This document shows, piece by piece, positions 1 through 8,723 of a DNA stretch of 64,000 nt. The notes beneath the pieces are model-generated. The model saw only the letters and a list, made by a program, of their open reading frames with translations, had not been told where the DNA came from and ran no database searches. This DNA comes from Flavobacteriaceae bacterium UBA3591 (GTDB taxonomy: Bacteria; Bacteroidota; Bacteroidia; Flavobacteriales; Flavobacteriaceae). The translations under genes and the position numbers were made by a program. The stretch covers positions 71,231-135,230 of the forward strand of contig DFMO01000010.1 in the NCBI GenBank assembly GCA_002375695.1, read 5' to 3'. The number at the start of each line of letters is the position of its first letter. Position 1 is the stretch's first letter.

Positions 1-1
1 T

Positions 2-670
2 TCGGGGGCAATAGTTACCAAAGATGTTGTAGTGCCTCCATTTACAAAAATTTTGGTGTGGGATCGCATTAAATTGTTTGTTGAACAAGGAGAGGAACAG
101 CAAATTAGAATTGAAACCGGCGAAAATTTGTTAAACAATATTTCAGTTTCGGTTGTTGGAGATAAACTTGAAATTAAGAACAAAAGCAATTGCAATCTCT
201 TTCAAGACTACGGAATAACAAAAGTGTATGTTACAGCGCCCAATATTTCAGAAATTAGAAGTAGTACTGGCTATCCTGTAGAAAGCATAGGCGTTTTGCG
301 GTACCCGGCGTTAACCCTACTTTCTGAAGATCAAGAAAACGAAGACCAATATCAAACAGATGGCGATTTTAAATTAAATCTGGAGGTTGAAAATTTAAAT
401 ATTGTTGCAAATGGTCTTTCCAAATTTTATTTAACCGGAACGGCTAATTATGCAAACTTTGGGCTTTATGCAGGCGATTCAAGGATATTTGCTGAAAATT
501 TACTCGTTGAAAATTTATATATTTTTCATAGAAGTACTGGTGAAATGATTGTAAATCCAAATTTGGCGATTCGCGGTAAAATAGTAGGAATAGGCAATGT
601 AATTGCCAAAAATAGACCGGCTATCGTTGAGGTTGAAGAATTATACCGCGGGCAACTTATTTTTCGGTAG
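2..670 (+). CDS. Head GIN domain protein (DUF2807), 5' truncated by window edge
   Basis: The frame is open from base 2 and reads SGAIVTKDVVVPPFTKI before the first internal GTG at 32, so the start lies outside the window. The beta-rich sequence, with alternating short strands and the pattern 'F.KI.V...I.L.V.QG' near its beginning, fits the head GIN domain (DUF2807). This family consists of envelope proteins of Bacteroidota, usually with a signal peptide or lipobox, which would lie upstream here. Its molecular function is not established. The stop overlaps the stop of the convergent gldA gene by 14 bases, and I see no terminator between them. Confidence 0.7.
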   Translation, partial: SGAIVTKDVVVPPFTKILVWDRIKLFVEQGEEQQIRIETGENLLNNISVSVVGDKLEIKNKSNCNLFQDYGITKVYVTAPNISEIRSSTGYPVESIGVLRYPALTLLSEDQENEDQYQTDGDFKLNLEVENLNIVANGLSKFYLTGTANYANFGLYAGDSRIFAENLLVENLYIFHRSTGEMIVNPNLAIRGKIVGIGNVIAKNRPAIVEVEELYRGQLIFR

Positions 671-1556
671 TTAGCTGTGTAAAAAGCTTTTCTAAAGTAG
701 TGTTCTTTTGATGAAGTTGTAAGATTTTAAGTCCGTTGTCGTGAGCAAAATCAAATACTTCACCGCGCATATCTTCCTTAGTTTTAAAATAAAGATTATA
801 GACAAATCCCACTACATTTTCAACTTTTTCAATCTTTGGAAGTCTTTGAAGCGCTATTTCTTCTACACGATAATCAAATTCAACTTCTACAATTTGCTGC
901 TGGTTTTTTTGTAGGTCTTTTAGGGTTTTATCCAGCACTATTTCACCTTTATTAATAATAATTACCCGGTCGCAAATAGCTTCTACTTCTTGCATAATAT
1001 GTGTAGAAAGTAGCACGGTTTTTTCTTCCCCAATATCTTTTATTAATTGTCTAATTTCAATTAATTGATTGGGGTCTAAACCTGTAGTTGGTTCATCGAG
1101 AATTAACACCTCTGGGTTGTGCAAAAGTGCATTTGCCAAGCCTACGCGCTGCCGGTAGCCTTTGGAAAGTGCTCCTATTTTTTTATTTGCTTCGGGGGTT
1201 AAACCTGTTTTTTCAATTACAGCTTCAACTTCACCTTTTGGAACGTTGTAAATAGAAGCGTTAAAAAACAAATATTCTCGCACATACATATCTAAATACA
1301 GCGGGTTGTGCTCTGGTAAATAGCCAACACTTTTTTTAATAGCAATTGGGTTAGTTAACACATCAAACCCATTTACCATAGCCAATCCTTTTGTAGCTGG
1401 AGTATAGGTGGTTAAAATTTTCATTGTTGTAGATTTTCCAGCACCGTTAGGGCCTAAAAATCCAACAATTTCACCTTTTTTAATGGTAAATGATATATCG
1501 TTCAGCGCTTTTTGTTCGCCAAAAGTTTTAGTGATATTTTCTACGTGAATTGACAT
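657..1556 (-). CDS. gldA: GldA, ABC transporter ATP-binding subunit of gliding motility
   Basis: A 299-residue ABC ATPase. Walker A is GPNGAGKST near residue 38, the signature region SKGYRQR lies around residue 133, Walker B is VLILDEP, and the H-loop is STH. The sequence VGYLPEHNPLYLDMYV and the overall length match flavobacterial GldA, which is reported to work with GldF and GldG in gliding; those two are not in this window. I start it at MSIHVEN (1556), not at the ATG at 1583. A perfect TAGCTTTG promoter -7 element (1571-1578, minus strand) lies inside the longer reading, and the family begins at this methionine. The 3' end overlaps the convergent head GIN gene. Confidence 0.9.
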   Translation of the reverse strand: MSIHVENITKTFGEQKALNDISFTIKKGEIVGFLGPNGAGKSTTMKILTTYTPATKGLAMVNGFDVLTNPIAIKKSVGYLPEHNPLYLDMYVREYLFFNASIYNVPKGEVEAVIEKTGLTPEANKKIGALSKGYRQRVGLANALLHNPEVLILDEPTTGLDPNQLIEIRQLIKDIGEEKTVLLSTHIMQEVEAICDRVIIINKGEIVLDKTLKDLQKNQQQIVEVEFDYRVEEIALQRLPKIEKVENVVGFVYNLYFKTKEDMRGEVFDFAHDNGLKILQLHQKNTTLEKLFTQLTTEK

Positions 1557-1570
1557 AATTTTACTGTAAG

Positions 1571-1578
1571 CAAAGCTA
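1571..1578 (-). promoter_or_regulatory. Promoter -7 element of gldA
   Basis: On the minus strand this reads TAGCTTTG, an exact match to the Bacteroidota -7 consensus TAnnTTTG, 14 bases before the gldA ATG at 1556. It implies a very short leader. I see no TTG at the usual -33 distance. Confidence 0.6.
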
Positions 1579-1689
1579 AACAATTTTCTTGCGAAGTAGT
1601 TGAGCTCTCTGGGTTAAAATTTTCTTTAAAACGTTTTACGAATAACATTTATTGGCTACTTTAGCACAAATGGCATCAGGGACGCCATC

Positions 1690-1697
1690 TATATTTG
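1690..1697 (+). promoter_or_regulatory. Promoter -7 element for the DAHP synthase/chorismate mutase operon
   Basis: TATATTTG matches TAnnTTTG exactly. Transcription from here would give a leader of about 90 bases that contains the two mutually exclusive hairpins at 1732-1779. No good -33 TTG is seen. A weaker -7-like site, TACTTTAG, lies near 1656. Confidence 0.5.
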
Positions 1698-1731
1698 TAA
1701 GTGATAAATCAATTTAAAAATTAACGATTTT

Positions 1732-1779
1732 ACTTTTTAAAAATACATTTTTAAAAGTCCTTAATTAGGACTTTTTTTT
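1732..1779 (+). promoter_or_regulatory. Terminator with overlapping antiterminator-like hairpin (putative attenuator)
   Basis: An intrinsic terminator sits at 1753-1779: AAAAGTCCT, loop TAATT, AGGACTTTT, then a T run. It ends only 12 bases before the ATG at 1792. A second hairpin at 1732-1758 pairs ACTTTTTAAAAAT with ATTTTTAAAAGT (one bulged T) and uses the left arm of the terminator, so both cannot form together. This is the geometry of transcription attenuation. What would switch it is unknown. The alternative is a small RNA ending here. Confidence 0.5.
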
Positions 1780-1791
1780 CGAATTAATTTT

Positions 1792-2874
1792 ATGAAGAAT
1801 AACAAACAGTTGCGCAAGTGGTTAGATGATTTAAATTTAAGTCATCCGTTGGTAATAGCGGGTCCCTGCAGTGCCGAAACTGAAGAACAACTACTAAAAG
1901 TTGCACATGAATTAAAAGAAACAGACACCTCTGTTTTGCGCGCCGGAATTTGGAAACCACGTACAAGACCGGGCAACTTTGAAGGGGTTGGCGCTTTGGG
2001 TTTAAAATGGCTTCAAAAAGCAAAAGAAGAAACGGGTCTACTAACCACTACCGAAGTGGCTAATGCAAACCATGTAGATTTGGCGCTTAAGCACGATGTA
2101 GATATTTTGTGGGTAGGGGCACGCACTACGGTTTCACCATTTATTGTACAAGAAATTGCCGATGCTGTAAAGGGCACGGATACTATAATTTTGGTTAAAA
2201 ACCCTGTAAACCCAGATTTGGCGCTCTGGCTTGGTGCCGTTGAGCGATTTTACGAAGCGGGAATCTCAAAATTAGGAGTAATCCACCGTGGGTTTTCAAC
2301 CTATCAAAAATCACGATTTAGAAATAATCCGGAGTGGCAAATACCTATCGATCTGCAAAATTCATTTCCAGATTTGCCGTTAATTTTAGACCCTTCGCAT
2401 ATTGCTGGTAAACGAGATTTAATTTTCGATTTATGCCAAACAGCCTTAGATTTAAATTACGATGGTTTAATGATTGAAACGCATCCCAATCCCGATAAAG
2501 CTTGGAGTGATGCCAATCAACAAATAACCCCAGAAAAGCTAGCGTGGTTAACAAAAAATCTAAAAATTAGGAAACCAGAAAGCAATGAAAAAGAGTTTAA
2601 AAACCAAATAAACACCTTGCGAACACAAATTGATTTAATAGACAATCAAATAATGACGGTTTTGGGTAAGCGAATGGAAATTGTAGATGAAATTGGCGCG
2701 TTAAAGAAAGACAACAACGTAGCAATTTTGCAGGTTAAACGATGGAACGCTGTATTAAACAGAATGATTTTAGAGGGAAAAGAAAACAAACTTAGCGAAG
2801 AGTTTGTGCTTAAAATTTATAAAGCCATTCATCAAGAATCGATTAACCATCAAAAAAAGGTTATAAATGATTGA
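1792..2874 (+). CDS. Bifunctional DAHP synthase / type II chorismate mutase
   Basis: 360 residues. The N-terminal ~260 residues are a class I DAHP (KDPG-aldolase-type) synthase: VIAGPCSAE near residue 21, GIWKPRTRPGNFEG around 52-65, ILVKNP, and DPSHIAGKR. This domain condenses phosphoenolpyruvate and erythrose-4-phosphate, the first shikimate-pathway step. The C-terminal ~90 residues are an AroQ-type helical chorismate mutase (LRTQIDLIDNQIMTVLGKRM), which makes prephenate for Phe and Tyr. The synthase-then-mutase order is the Bacteroidota arrangement; in Bacillus the mutase is N-terminal. The fusion puts the entry step and a branch step in one protein, and aroA lies 6 kb downstream. rsgA follows after a short gap. 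A putative attenuator precedes the gene. Confidence 0.93.
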   Translation: MKNNKQLRKWLDDLNLSHPLVIAGPCSAETEEQLLKVAHELKETDTSVLRAGIWKPRTRPGNFEGVGALGLKWLQKAKEETGLLTTTEVANANHVDLALKHDVDILWVGARTTVSPFIVQEIADAVKGTDTIILVKNPVNPDLALWLGAVERFYEAGISKLGVIHRGFSTYQKSRFRNNPEWQIPIDLQNSFPDLPLILDPSHIAGKRDLIFDLCQTALDLNYDGLMIETHPNPDKAWSDANQQITPEKLAWLTKNLKIRKPESNEKEFKNQINTLRTQIDLIDNQIMTVLGKRMEIVDEIGALKKDNNVAILQVKRWNAVLNRMILEGKENKLSEEFVLKIYKAIHQESINHQKKVIND

Positions 2875-2895
2875 AAAGTTTTGCAACTTTGCCAC

Positions 2896-3843
2896 ATGAA
2901 AGGTGTTGTATATAAATCTACTGGTAGTTGGTATTCTGTAAAAGCAGAAGACGGAACTTTTTACGATTGCCGTATTAAAGGAAAATTTAGGATTGGCGGT
3001 ATAAAAAGTACGAACCCTGTAGCGGTAGGCGATCACGTATCTTTTCAAATAGACAAAAAAGGTGACGAAACGGTAGGTGTAATTTCCGGAATAGAAGAAC
3101 GCGATAATTATATTATCCGAAAATCTGTTAACCTTTCTAAACAAACCCATATTATAGCTGCAAATATTGATGTGGCTTTCCTTTTAATAACCTTAAATAA
3201 TCCGCCAACTTTTACCACTTTTATCGATCGGTTTTTGGTAACTGCCGAAGCGTATCAAATTAAAACCGTTTTACTTTTCAATAAAATTGATACCTACAAC
3301 GAAGACGAATTGTTGGAGATAAAATTTTTAGGAGCCCTTTATAGAAATATAGGGTATGAGTGTATAGGTATTTCGGCTATTACGGGTAAAAATATCGACA
3401 AGGTAAAATCATTAATGCAGGATAAGGTAACTATGTTTTCGGGCCATAGTGGGGTGGGAAAATCTACTTTAATTAACGCCATTGAGCCTGGATTGTCGCT
3501 TAAAACTTCAGAGATTTCGCAACAACATTTGCAAGGACAGCACACCACTACTTTTGCCGAAATGTTCGACCTCTCCTTTGGCGGGCAAATTATAGACACA
3601 CCGGGTATAAAAGGATTTGGTGTAGTTGAAATTGACAAAGAAGAATTGGGTGACTATTTTCCCGAATTTTTTGCCCTAAAAGAACATTGCAAATTTAATA
3701 ATTGTCTCCACTTAGAAGAACCCAAATGCGCGGTAAAAGATGCATTAGAAAATGAAGAAATTGCGTGGTCTCGTTATAAAAGTTATCTTCAAATTTTAGC
3801 GGGAGAAGAAGACCATTTTAGAAAAGATATTTATGAAAAATAG
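2896..3843 (+). CDS. rsgA: RsgA, ribosome small-subunit maturation GTPase
   Basis: 315 residues with the circularly permuted GTPase order typical of RsgA/YjeQ: an N-terminal OB-fold (MKGVVYKSTGSWYSV), then G4 (NKID), G5 (SAITGKN), G1 (GHSGVGKST) and G3 (DTPGIKGFG). A C-terminal zinc site, C-x4-C-x-H-x5-C, is visible in CKFNNCLHLEEPKC. It assists late 30S assembly. I use ATG 2896 rather than the upstream TTG at 2881, because MKGVVYKS is where the family begins and a -7-like CAACTTTG (2884-2891) overlaps the longer reading. dtd follows 31 bases downstream, so the two are probably cotranscribed. Confidence 0.93.
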   Translation: MKGVVYKSTGSWYSVKAEDGTFYDCRIKGKFRIGGIKSTNPVAVGDHVSFQIDKKGDETVGVISGIEERDNYIIRKSVNLSKQTHIIAANIDVAFLLITLNNPPTFTTFIDRFLVTAEAYQIKTVLLFNKIDTYNEDELLEIKFLGALYRNIGYECIGISAITGKNIDKVKSLMQDKVTMFSGHSGVGKSTLINAIEPGLSLKTSEISQQHLQGQHTTTFAEMFDLSFGGQIIDTPGIKGFGVVEIDKEELGDYFPEFFALKEHCKFNNCLHLEEPKCAVKDALENEEIAWSRYKSYLQILAGEEDHFRKDIYEK

Positions 3844-3874
3844 AATGGTTTAACCGGTTTAAAATTTTATTTCT

Positions 3875-4327
3875 ATGCGTGCCTTAATTCAAAGAGTAAA
3901 AAAAGCTGATGTTACTATTGACGAAAAATTATTTTCTGAAATAGGACCAGGACTACTTATTTTTTTAGGAATTGAAGAAGAAGATACCGAAGAAGACATA
4001 AACTGGTTGGCGGGAAAAATTGCTCGTTTAAGGATTTTTTCAGATGAAAATAACGCCTTGAATCTTTCGGTAAAAGATGTAAATGGCGAATGTTTAGTGG
4101 TAAGTCAATTTACACTACACGCAAATGTAAAAAAAGGAAACCGACCTTCATTTGTACGAGCTGCAAAACCCGAAACAGCCGTTCCTCTCTATGAAAAATT
4201 TATATATAAGCTTGAAAAGGAAATTACTAAAAAAGTAAAGACTGGTAAGTTTGGAGCAATGATGGACGTTTCTTTAGTTAACGATGGCCCAGTCACTATT
4301 TGGATAGATACCAAAAATAGAGAGTAA
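3875..4327 (+). CDS. dtd: D-aminoacyl-tRNA deacylase
   Basis: 150 residues, the full length of the Dtd family. It starts MRALIQRVKKADVTID and carries the two active-site motifs: SQFTLHANVKKGNRPSF near residue 78 and the GP motif in NDGPVTIW near residue 137. It hydrolyses D-amino acids (and glycine mischarged on tRNA-Ala) from tRNA in the cytoplasm. It follows rsgA in the same direction, giving a small translation-quality pair behind the DAHP synthase gene. Confidence 0.95.
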   Translation: MRALIQRVKKADVTIDEKLFSEIGPGLLIFLGIEEEDTEEDINWLAGKIARLRIFSDENNALNLSVKDVNGECLVVSQFTLHANVKKGNRPSFVRAAKPETAVPLYEKFIYKLEKEITKKVKTGKFGAMMDVSLVNDGPVTIWIDTKNRE

Positions 4328-4461
4328 TTTCTTAACTTTTTTTTAACTTCCTTAAAATATGTATATATTGCAGCTTTAAATTGTGCTGGCAATATACTTA
4401 GTTATTTATCCCCCCCAAAGTATATTTCAAGTGTTTTATTTCTCCTCACTAAAAAATATGT

Positions 4462-6363
4462 ATGAAGAATATTTTATGTATAGCTATACTGTTATGTACA
4501 GCATATGTATCCTCACAAAATAATTACTCAATAGCTTCCATTCCTCAAGAACTCACTAAATATTCAAACAGTGTTTTGCTCGATGAAGCGGTGTTTATGG
4601 ATATTTCATCTTCTGGAAAAAATATTGTAAAAACACATCGGGTAATTGCGGTTTTAAATAAACTTGGTGACAACGATCCGCGGCTGTACGCTACCTACGA
4701 TTTAAATTCAAAAGTAAAAAGCATTGAAGCTAAAGTTTATAATGCGCTGGGCCAAGAACTTGAGCATTTTAAAAAAAGAGATTTTACAGATGTAAGTCGT
4801 ACGGGGATTAGTATTTACAGTGACGATCGTATAATGCATTTAAATTATACACCTACTACTTACCCTTATATTGTAGTGTTTACTTCGGAAGTAGTTTCTG
4901 GAGATACGGCCTTTTTACGCCCTTGGAGGCCACTAAAAGGTTATGCCGAAAGCGCACAAAAAAGTGTGATGAAAATCAAGTTTGACTCTTCAAACAAACC
5001 TAATTATGACCCTCAAAACATAGATGGTTTTAATATTTCAATTTCGGAAACAGAGGATGAATTAACCTTTACTGCTACAAATTTAAGTGCTATTAGGTAT
5101 GAAGAACACAGTCCTGCACGTAGCAAAATTCTTCCAACCGTTTATTTAGCGCTCGATAATTTCACCTTAAAAGGAACAGCAGGCAGGGGAAAAGACTGGT
5201 CGGAATTTGGCTCATGGGTGGCCAACACCTTACTCGCCGATGTAAATAATTTACCAGAAGGAACCATTAAAAAAGTGCGAAGTTTAGTAGCAAACGAAAC
5301 TACCAATGAAGACAAAGCACGGCTAATCTATCAATATGTTCAAGATAAAGTAAGGTATATAAGCATTCAAATAGGTATTGGTGGATGGAAACCTATGATG
5401 GCTGCCGAGGTTGATAAACTAAGCTATGGCGATTGTAAGGCGTTAACAATGTATACAAAATCGTTGTTAGATGCTGTAAACGTACCTTCCTACTATACGC
5501 TTGTAAATGCTGGGGATAATATTACTGAAATAAAGGAAGAGTTTACGTTTCCTTGGTTTAACCATGCCATTTTGGCAATTCCAAATAATGATGATTATAC
5601 TTGGTTAGAATGTACTAATCAAGATACTCCTTTTGGTTATATTGGCGACTTTACAGATGATCGCGATGTGTTGGTTATGACTCCGCAGGGCGGAAAGGTT
5701 GTACGTACAAAAGAGTATAAAACCGAAGAGAATCTTCAAGAAAATACCGTTGAAGTAAAAGTAGATCCTGCGGGAAATGTTACTGCGGTTTGCAAACGTG
5801 TGTCGCAAGGGCTACAGTACGATGACAAATATTTGCTTCCTAAGAAAAAGCAAGAAGATCTTGATAAATATTATAAAAAGCAGTGGAGCTACATTAATGG
5901 TTTTAGCATTGACAATGTAAAACTTACTAATAATAGAGAGGATGTAATTTTTACTGAAGAATTGAAACTCGATATACCCAATTATGCAAATCCTGTAAGT
6001 AACGACTATCTTTTTTGTGCCAATATTTTAAATCAACACCGTTACATTCCGCCTAGAATTGATACCCGCAAACAAAATCTTTACATAAGCAGTGGACGCA
6101 TAGACAAAGACACTGTAACTGTTGAAATTCCTGAAAATTTTGAGATTGACGGTTTACCCGAGGCAACAATACTCGAAACCAAATTTGGGAAATACGAGAA
6201 TAATTTTGAGTTAACTTCAGAAAATAAATTAATCTACACCCGTAAAATGGTGTTGAACAAAGGAGAGTACCCGCCAACAGAATATGAAAATTTTCGAAAC
6301 TTTCTTAGGTCGATTGCTCGTCTAGACAAAACAAAAATACTTCTAAAACAAAACGTACAATAA
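4462..6363 (+). CDS. Secreted DUF3857 / transglutaminase-like protein with intact Cys-His
   Basis: 633 residues with a Sec signal peptide (MKNILCIAILLCTAYVSSQ). The N-terminal half is the beta-rich DUF3857 domain. A transglutaminase-like core follows at about residues 270-400, with a catalytic-type Cys in YGDCKALTMY (about residue 327) and a His in FNHAILAIP. The third acidic position appears as WLECT. A C-terminal beta domain ends the protein. The family is common in Bacteroidota envelopes, and its substrate is unknown. A paralogue that lacks the catalytic residues lies 12 bases downstream, and the pair heads an operon running to aroA. The 134-base gap before it holds no clear promoter match. 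Confidence 0.82.
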   Translation: MKNILCIAILLCTAYVSSQNNYSIASIPQELTKYSNSVLLDEAVFMDISSSGKNIVKTHRVIAVLNKLGDNDPRLYATYDLNSKVKSIEAKVYNALGQELEHFKKRDFTDVSRTGISIYSDDRIMHLNYTPTTYPYIVVFTSEVVSGDTAFLRPWRPLKGYAESAQKSVMKIKFDSSNKPNYDPQNIDGFNISISETEDELTFTATNLSAIRYEEHSPARSKILPTVYLALDNFTLKGTAGRGKDWSEFGSWVANTLLADVNNLPEGTIKKVRSLVANETTNEDKARLIYQYVQDKVRYISIQIGIGGWKPMMAAEVDKLSYGDCKALTMYTKSLLDAVNVPSYYTLVNAGDNITEIKEEFTFPWFNHAILAIPNNDDYTWLECTNQDTPFGYIGDFTDDRDVLVMTPQGGKVVRTKEYKTEENLQENTVEVKVDPAGNVTAVCKRVSQGLQYDDKYLLPKKKQEDLDKYYKKQWSYINGFSIDNVKLTNNREDVIFTEELKLDIPNYANPVSNDYLFCANILNQHRYIPPRIDTRKQNLYISSGRIDKDTVTVEIPENFEIDGLPEATILETKFGKYENNFELTSENKLIYTRKMVLNKGEYPPTEYENFRNFLRSIARLDKTKILLKQNVQ

Positions 6364-6375
6364 ATACCAATAATT

Positions 6376-8394
6376 ATGAAATCAATCGTACTAACCGCGA
6401 TCGCTCTTTTGTGTTTTTTCAATGTGGCTCAATCCCAAAACTATAAATTTGGAAAAGTTTCGAAGGAGGAATTATCACAAAAGCAACACCCCGAAGAACC
6501 CACTGCCGATGCAGCAATTTTAAACCGTGAAATTTATACCTACTTTGAGTACTCAACAAACGATGGGTTTTACCTAGTTACTCAAGTATTAGAACGCGTT
6601 AAAATTTACACTAAAGAAGGTTTTGATTGGGCTACCAAAGAAATTGATCTTTACCAAGGTAAATCGAGTTCTCACGATGAAATTTTAGGCCTAAAAGCGT
6701 ACACCTATTATTTAAATAATAGCGGAAAAATAGAAGAAGTAAAGCTTAAAAAAGACGGTATGTTTGAGGAAAAGACGTCTAAATATATCCATAAGCTAAA
6801 ATTTACAATGCCAGATTTGCGCGAAGGATGTGTGATAGAGTATAAGTATACCATGAAATCTCCTTTTATTAGTAATATCGATGAATTTCGCTTACAGGAA
6901 ACTATTCCTGTAGACAATGTTCAGGTTTCTTTTGCATCTCCAGAGTACTTTATTTTTAAAACTCATCAAAGAGGTTGGGTGCCTTACACAGTAAAAACGA
7001 GCTCGAGAAATAAAACTGTAGCGCTATCAAATTCAACACAATACGATAGAGTAGGTAATGTTGTAAGTCGTGGGGGCGCTCGAGACTTAACTTTTAAGGA
7101 GGATGTTTATACTATTAATCTAAGTGACGTTCCGGCACAAAAAGAAGAAGCGTATGCCGGAAATATAGATAATTATGTAACCGCCCTTAAATTTGAGTTG
7201 AGTTATGTAGATTTTCCGGGTTCTACTCAAAAATCATATTCAACCACGTGGGAAGACGTTTCAAAAGGTATTTATAGAGTAGACTCATTTGGCGGCGAAT
7301 TATCTAAGAGTAATTATTTTAAAGATGATTTAAAAAACCTAATTAGCGGAATTAGTAATCCTGTTGAAAAAACAAATAAAATCTATTCGTTTTTGCTTAA
7401 CAAAATGACTTGGAACAAATATTTAGGCTACTATACCAGCGATGGTGTTAAAGATGCTTACAAAAAGGGGTCGGGTAATGTGGCCGAAATTAACCTTATA
7501 TTAATAGCCATGTTGCGTGAAGCAAACATAGATGCCAATCCGGTTTTGGTAAGTACTAAGGCCCACGGTATGCCACTTTTTCCTACTCGAAACGGATTTA
7601 ATTATGTAATTGCTGCAGTAAATCTCCCACAGGGTACGGTGCTGCTTGATGCAACAAATAAAGATGCCGATATGGGAGTTTTACGTACTCAAATTATGAA
7701 TTGGAAAGGTCGTATAATTACAAAAGATGGAACTTCTAGCTGGATATCGCTTAATTCGCAAATTCCGGCTGTAAAAAGTGCTATGGTAAGCGCCGAAATT
7801 ACACCAGACCAATCTGTTGTGGGGAAAGCTCGAAATAGGTATACGGGTAACTACGCGTATCAATATAGAAGTAAATATAAAAATCTAAACGAAGACGCAC
7901 AGCTCAAAGCGGTAGAAAAGGAAGCCAGACAAGCAGAGCTATCTAATTTAAATTTTAAAAACCTCAATACCTTGGGCAATCCTGTAAGTTTGGCGTATGA
8001 TTTTGAAGTGATAGACGCAGTTGAAAACGTAGCGGGAAAACTGTATTTTTCGCCTATGGTTTTTATGGCTTCAAAGGAAAGTCCGTTTAAGCCTGAAAAG
8101 CGTCTTTACCCTATAGATTATGGTTACCCAATGAAGGATCGATATATTATAAATATAGCTGTACCCGAAGGATATCAAGTAGAATCTTTGCCCGAAAATG
8201 CTATTGTTAAATTAGGGGAAAATACTGGCGAGTTTAAATACTTAATTTCGCAAATGGGTAACAATTTGCAACTGTCTGTTGAATTTTCTATTAATAAATC
8301 TTTTATTGCTGCTGAAGAATACGGAAATTTGAAAAAGTTTTACGAAGATTTAATTGCTAAACAAAACGAAAAGGTTGTACTTTCAAAATCATAA
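6376..8394 (+). CDS. Secreted DUF3857 / transglutaminase-like protein lacking Cys and His
   Basis: 672 residues with a signal peptide (MKSIVLTAIALLCFFNVAQSQ) and the same architecture as the preceding gene: DUF3857 at about 50-260, a transglutaminase-like region at about 330-440, then a C-terminal beta domain. The catalytic segment reads GNVAEINLILIAML where the active paralogue has GDCKALTMY, so the Cys is absent. The His position reads FNYVIAAV. Only the Asp (LLDATNK) remains. It is probably non-catalytic, perhaps a binding or partner protein of its neighbour. The stop codon overlaps the next start by one base (TAATG), which suggests translational coupling. Confidence 0.8.
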   Translation: MKSIVLTAIALLCFFNVAQSQNYKFGKVSKEELSQKQHPEEPTADAAILNREIYTYFEYSTNDGFYLVTQVLERVKIYTKEGFDWATKEIDLYQGKSSSHDEILGLKAYTYYLNNSGKIEEVKLKKDGMFEEKTSKYIHKLKFTMPDLREGCVIEYKYTMKSPFISNIDEFRLQETIPVDNVQVSFASPEYFIFKTHQRGWVPYTVKTSSRNKTVALSNSTQYDRVGNVVSRGGARDLTFKEDVYTINLSDVPAQKEEAYAGNIDNYVTALKFELSYVDFPGSTQKSYSTTWEDVSKGIYRVDSFGGELSKSNYFKDDLKNLISGISNPVEKTNKIYSFLLNKMTWNKYLGYYTSDGVKDAYKKGSGNVAEINLILIAMLREANIDANPVLVSTKAHGMPLFPTRNGFNYVIAAVNLPQGTVLLDATNKDADMGVLRTQIMNWKGRIITKDGTSSWISLNSQIPAVKSAMVSAEITPDQSVVGKARNRYTGNYAYQYRSKYKNLNEDAQLKAVEKEARQAELSNLNFKNLNTLGNPVSLAYDFEVIDAVENVAGKLYFSPMVFMASKESPFKPEKRLYPIDYGYPMKDRYIINIAVPEGYQVESLPENAIVKLGENTGEFKYLISQMGNNLQLSVEFSINKSFIAAEEYGNLKKFYEDLIAKQNEKVVLSKS

Positions 8395-8720
8395 TGGATA
8401 TAAAAAACGCACAGGAAGAAGTAGATAAATGGATTAAAAAGCACGGTGTTCGGTATTTTAACGAACTCACCAATATGGCGCAACTTACCGAAGAGGTTGG
8501 CGAGGTGGCCCGTATCATTGCGCGTAGATATGGCGAACAAAGTGAAAAAGAAAGCGATAAAAATAAAGACCTCGGCGAAGAGCTTGCCGATGTAGTTTTT
8601 GTGGTACTTTGTCTGGCTAATCAAACGGGTGTGAATCTTGAGGAGGCATTTAATAAAAAGTTAGATTTAAAAACAAAGCGTGACCACGATAGGCATCACA
8701 GCAACGAAAAACTAAAATAA
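8394..8720 (+). CDS. MazG-like nucleotide pyrophosphohydrolase
   Basis: 108 residues, all-alpha, with the paired acidic metal-binding motifs of the MazG/dUTPase-like superfamily: LTEEVGEVARI near residue 31 and LGEELADVVFVVL near residue 62. It is a single-domain form, about the size of RS21-C6/dCTPase-type proteins, and probably hydrolyses a nucleoside triphosphate to the monophosphate and pyrophosphate. The substrate cannot be read from the sequence. It overlaps the upstream gene by one base and is followed after 3 bases by a small membrane protein. Confidence 0.85.
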   Translation: MDIKNAQEEVDKWIKKHGVRYFNELTNMAQLTEEVGEVARIIARRYGEQSEKESDKNKDLGEELADVVFVVLCLANQTGVNLEEAFNKKLDLKTKRDHDRHHSNEKLK

Positions 8721-8723
8721 CGC

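Noticed and set aside
1670..1717. 15-codon frame (MASGTPSIFVSDKSI) before the DAHP synthase gene as an attenuation leader peptide
   Set aside because: The -7 element at 1690-1697 lies inside it, so the mRNA would start downstream. It has one Phe and no Trp or Tyr run.
2881..2895. TTG 2881 as the rsgA start
   Set aside because: The family begins at MKGVVYKS (ATG 2896), and the extra five codons overlap a -7-like promoter element.
4410..4416. Run of seven C in the gap before the first DUF3857 gene
   Set aside because: It is outside coding sequence and not at a recognisable promoter spacing, so a slippage or phase-variation role cannot be supported.
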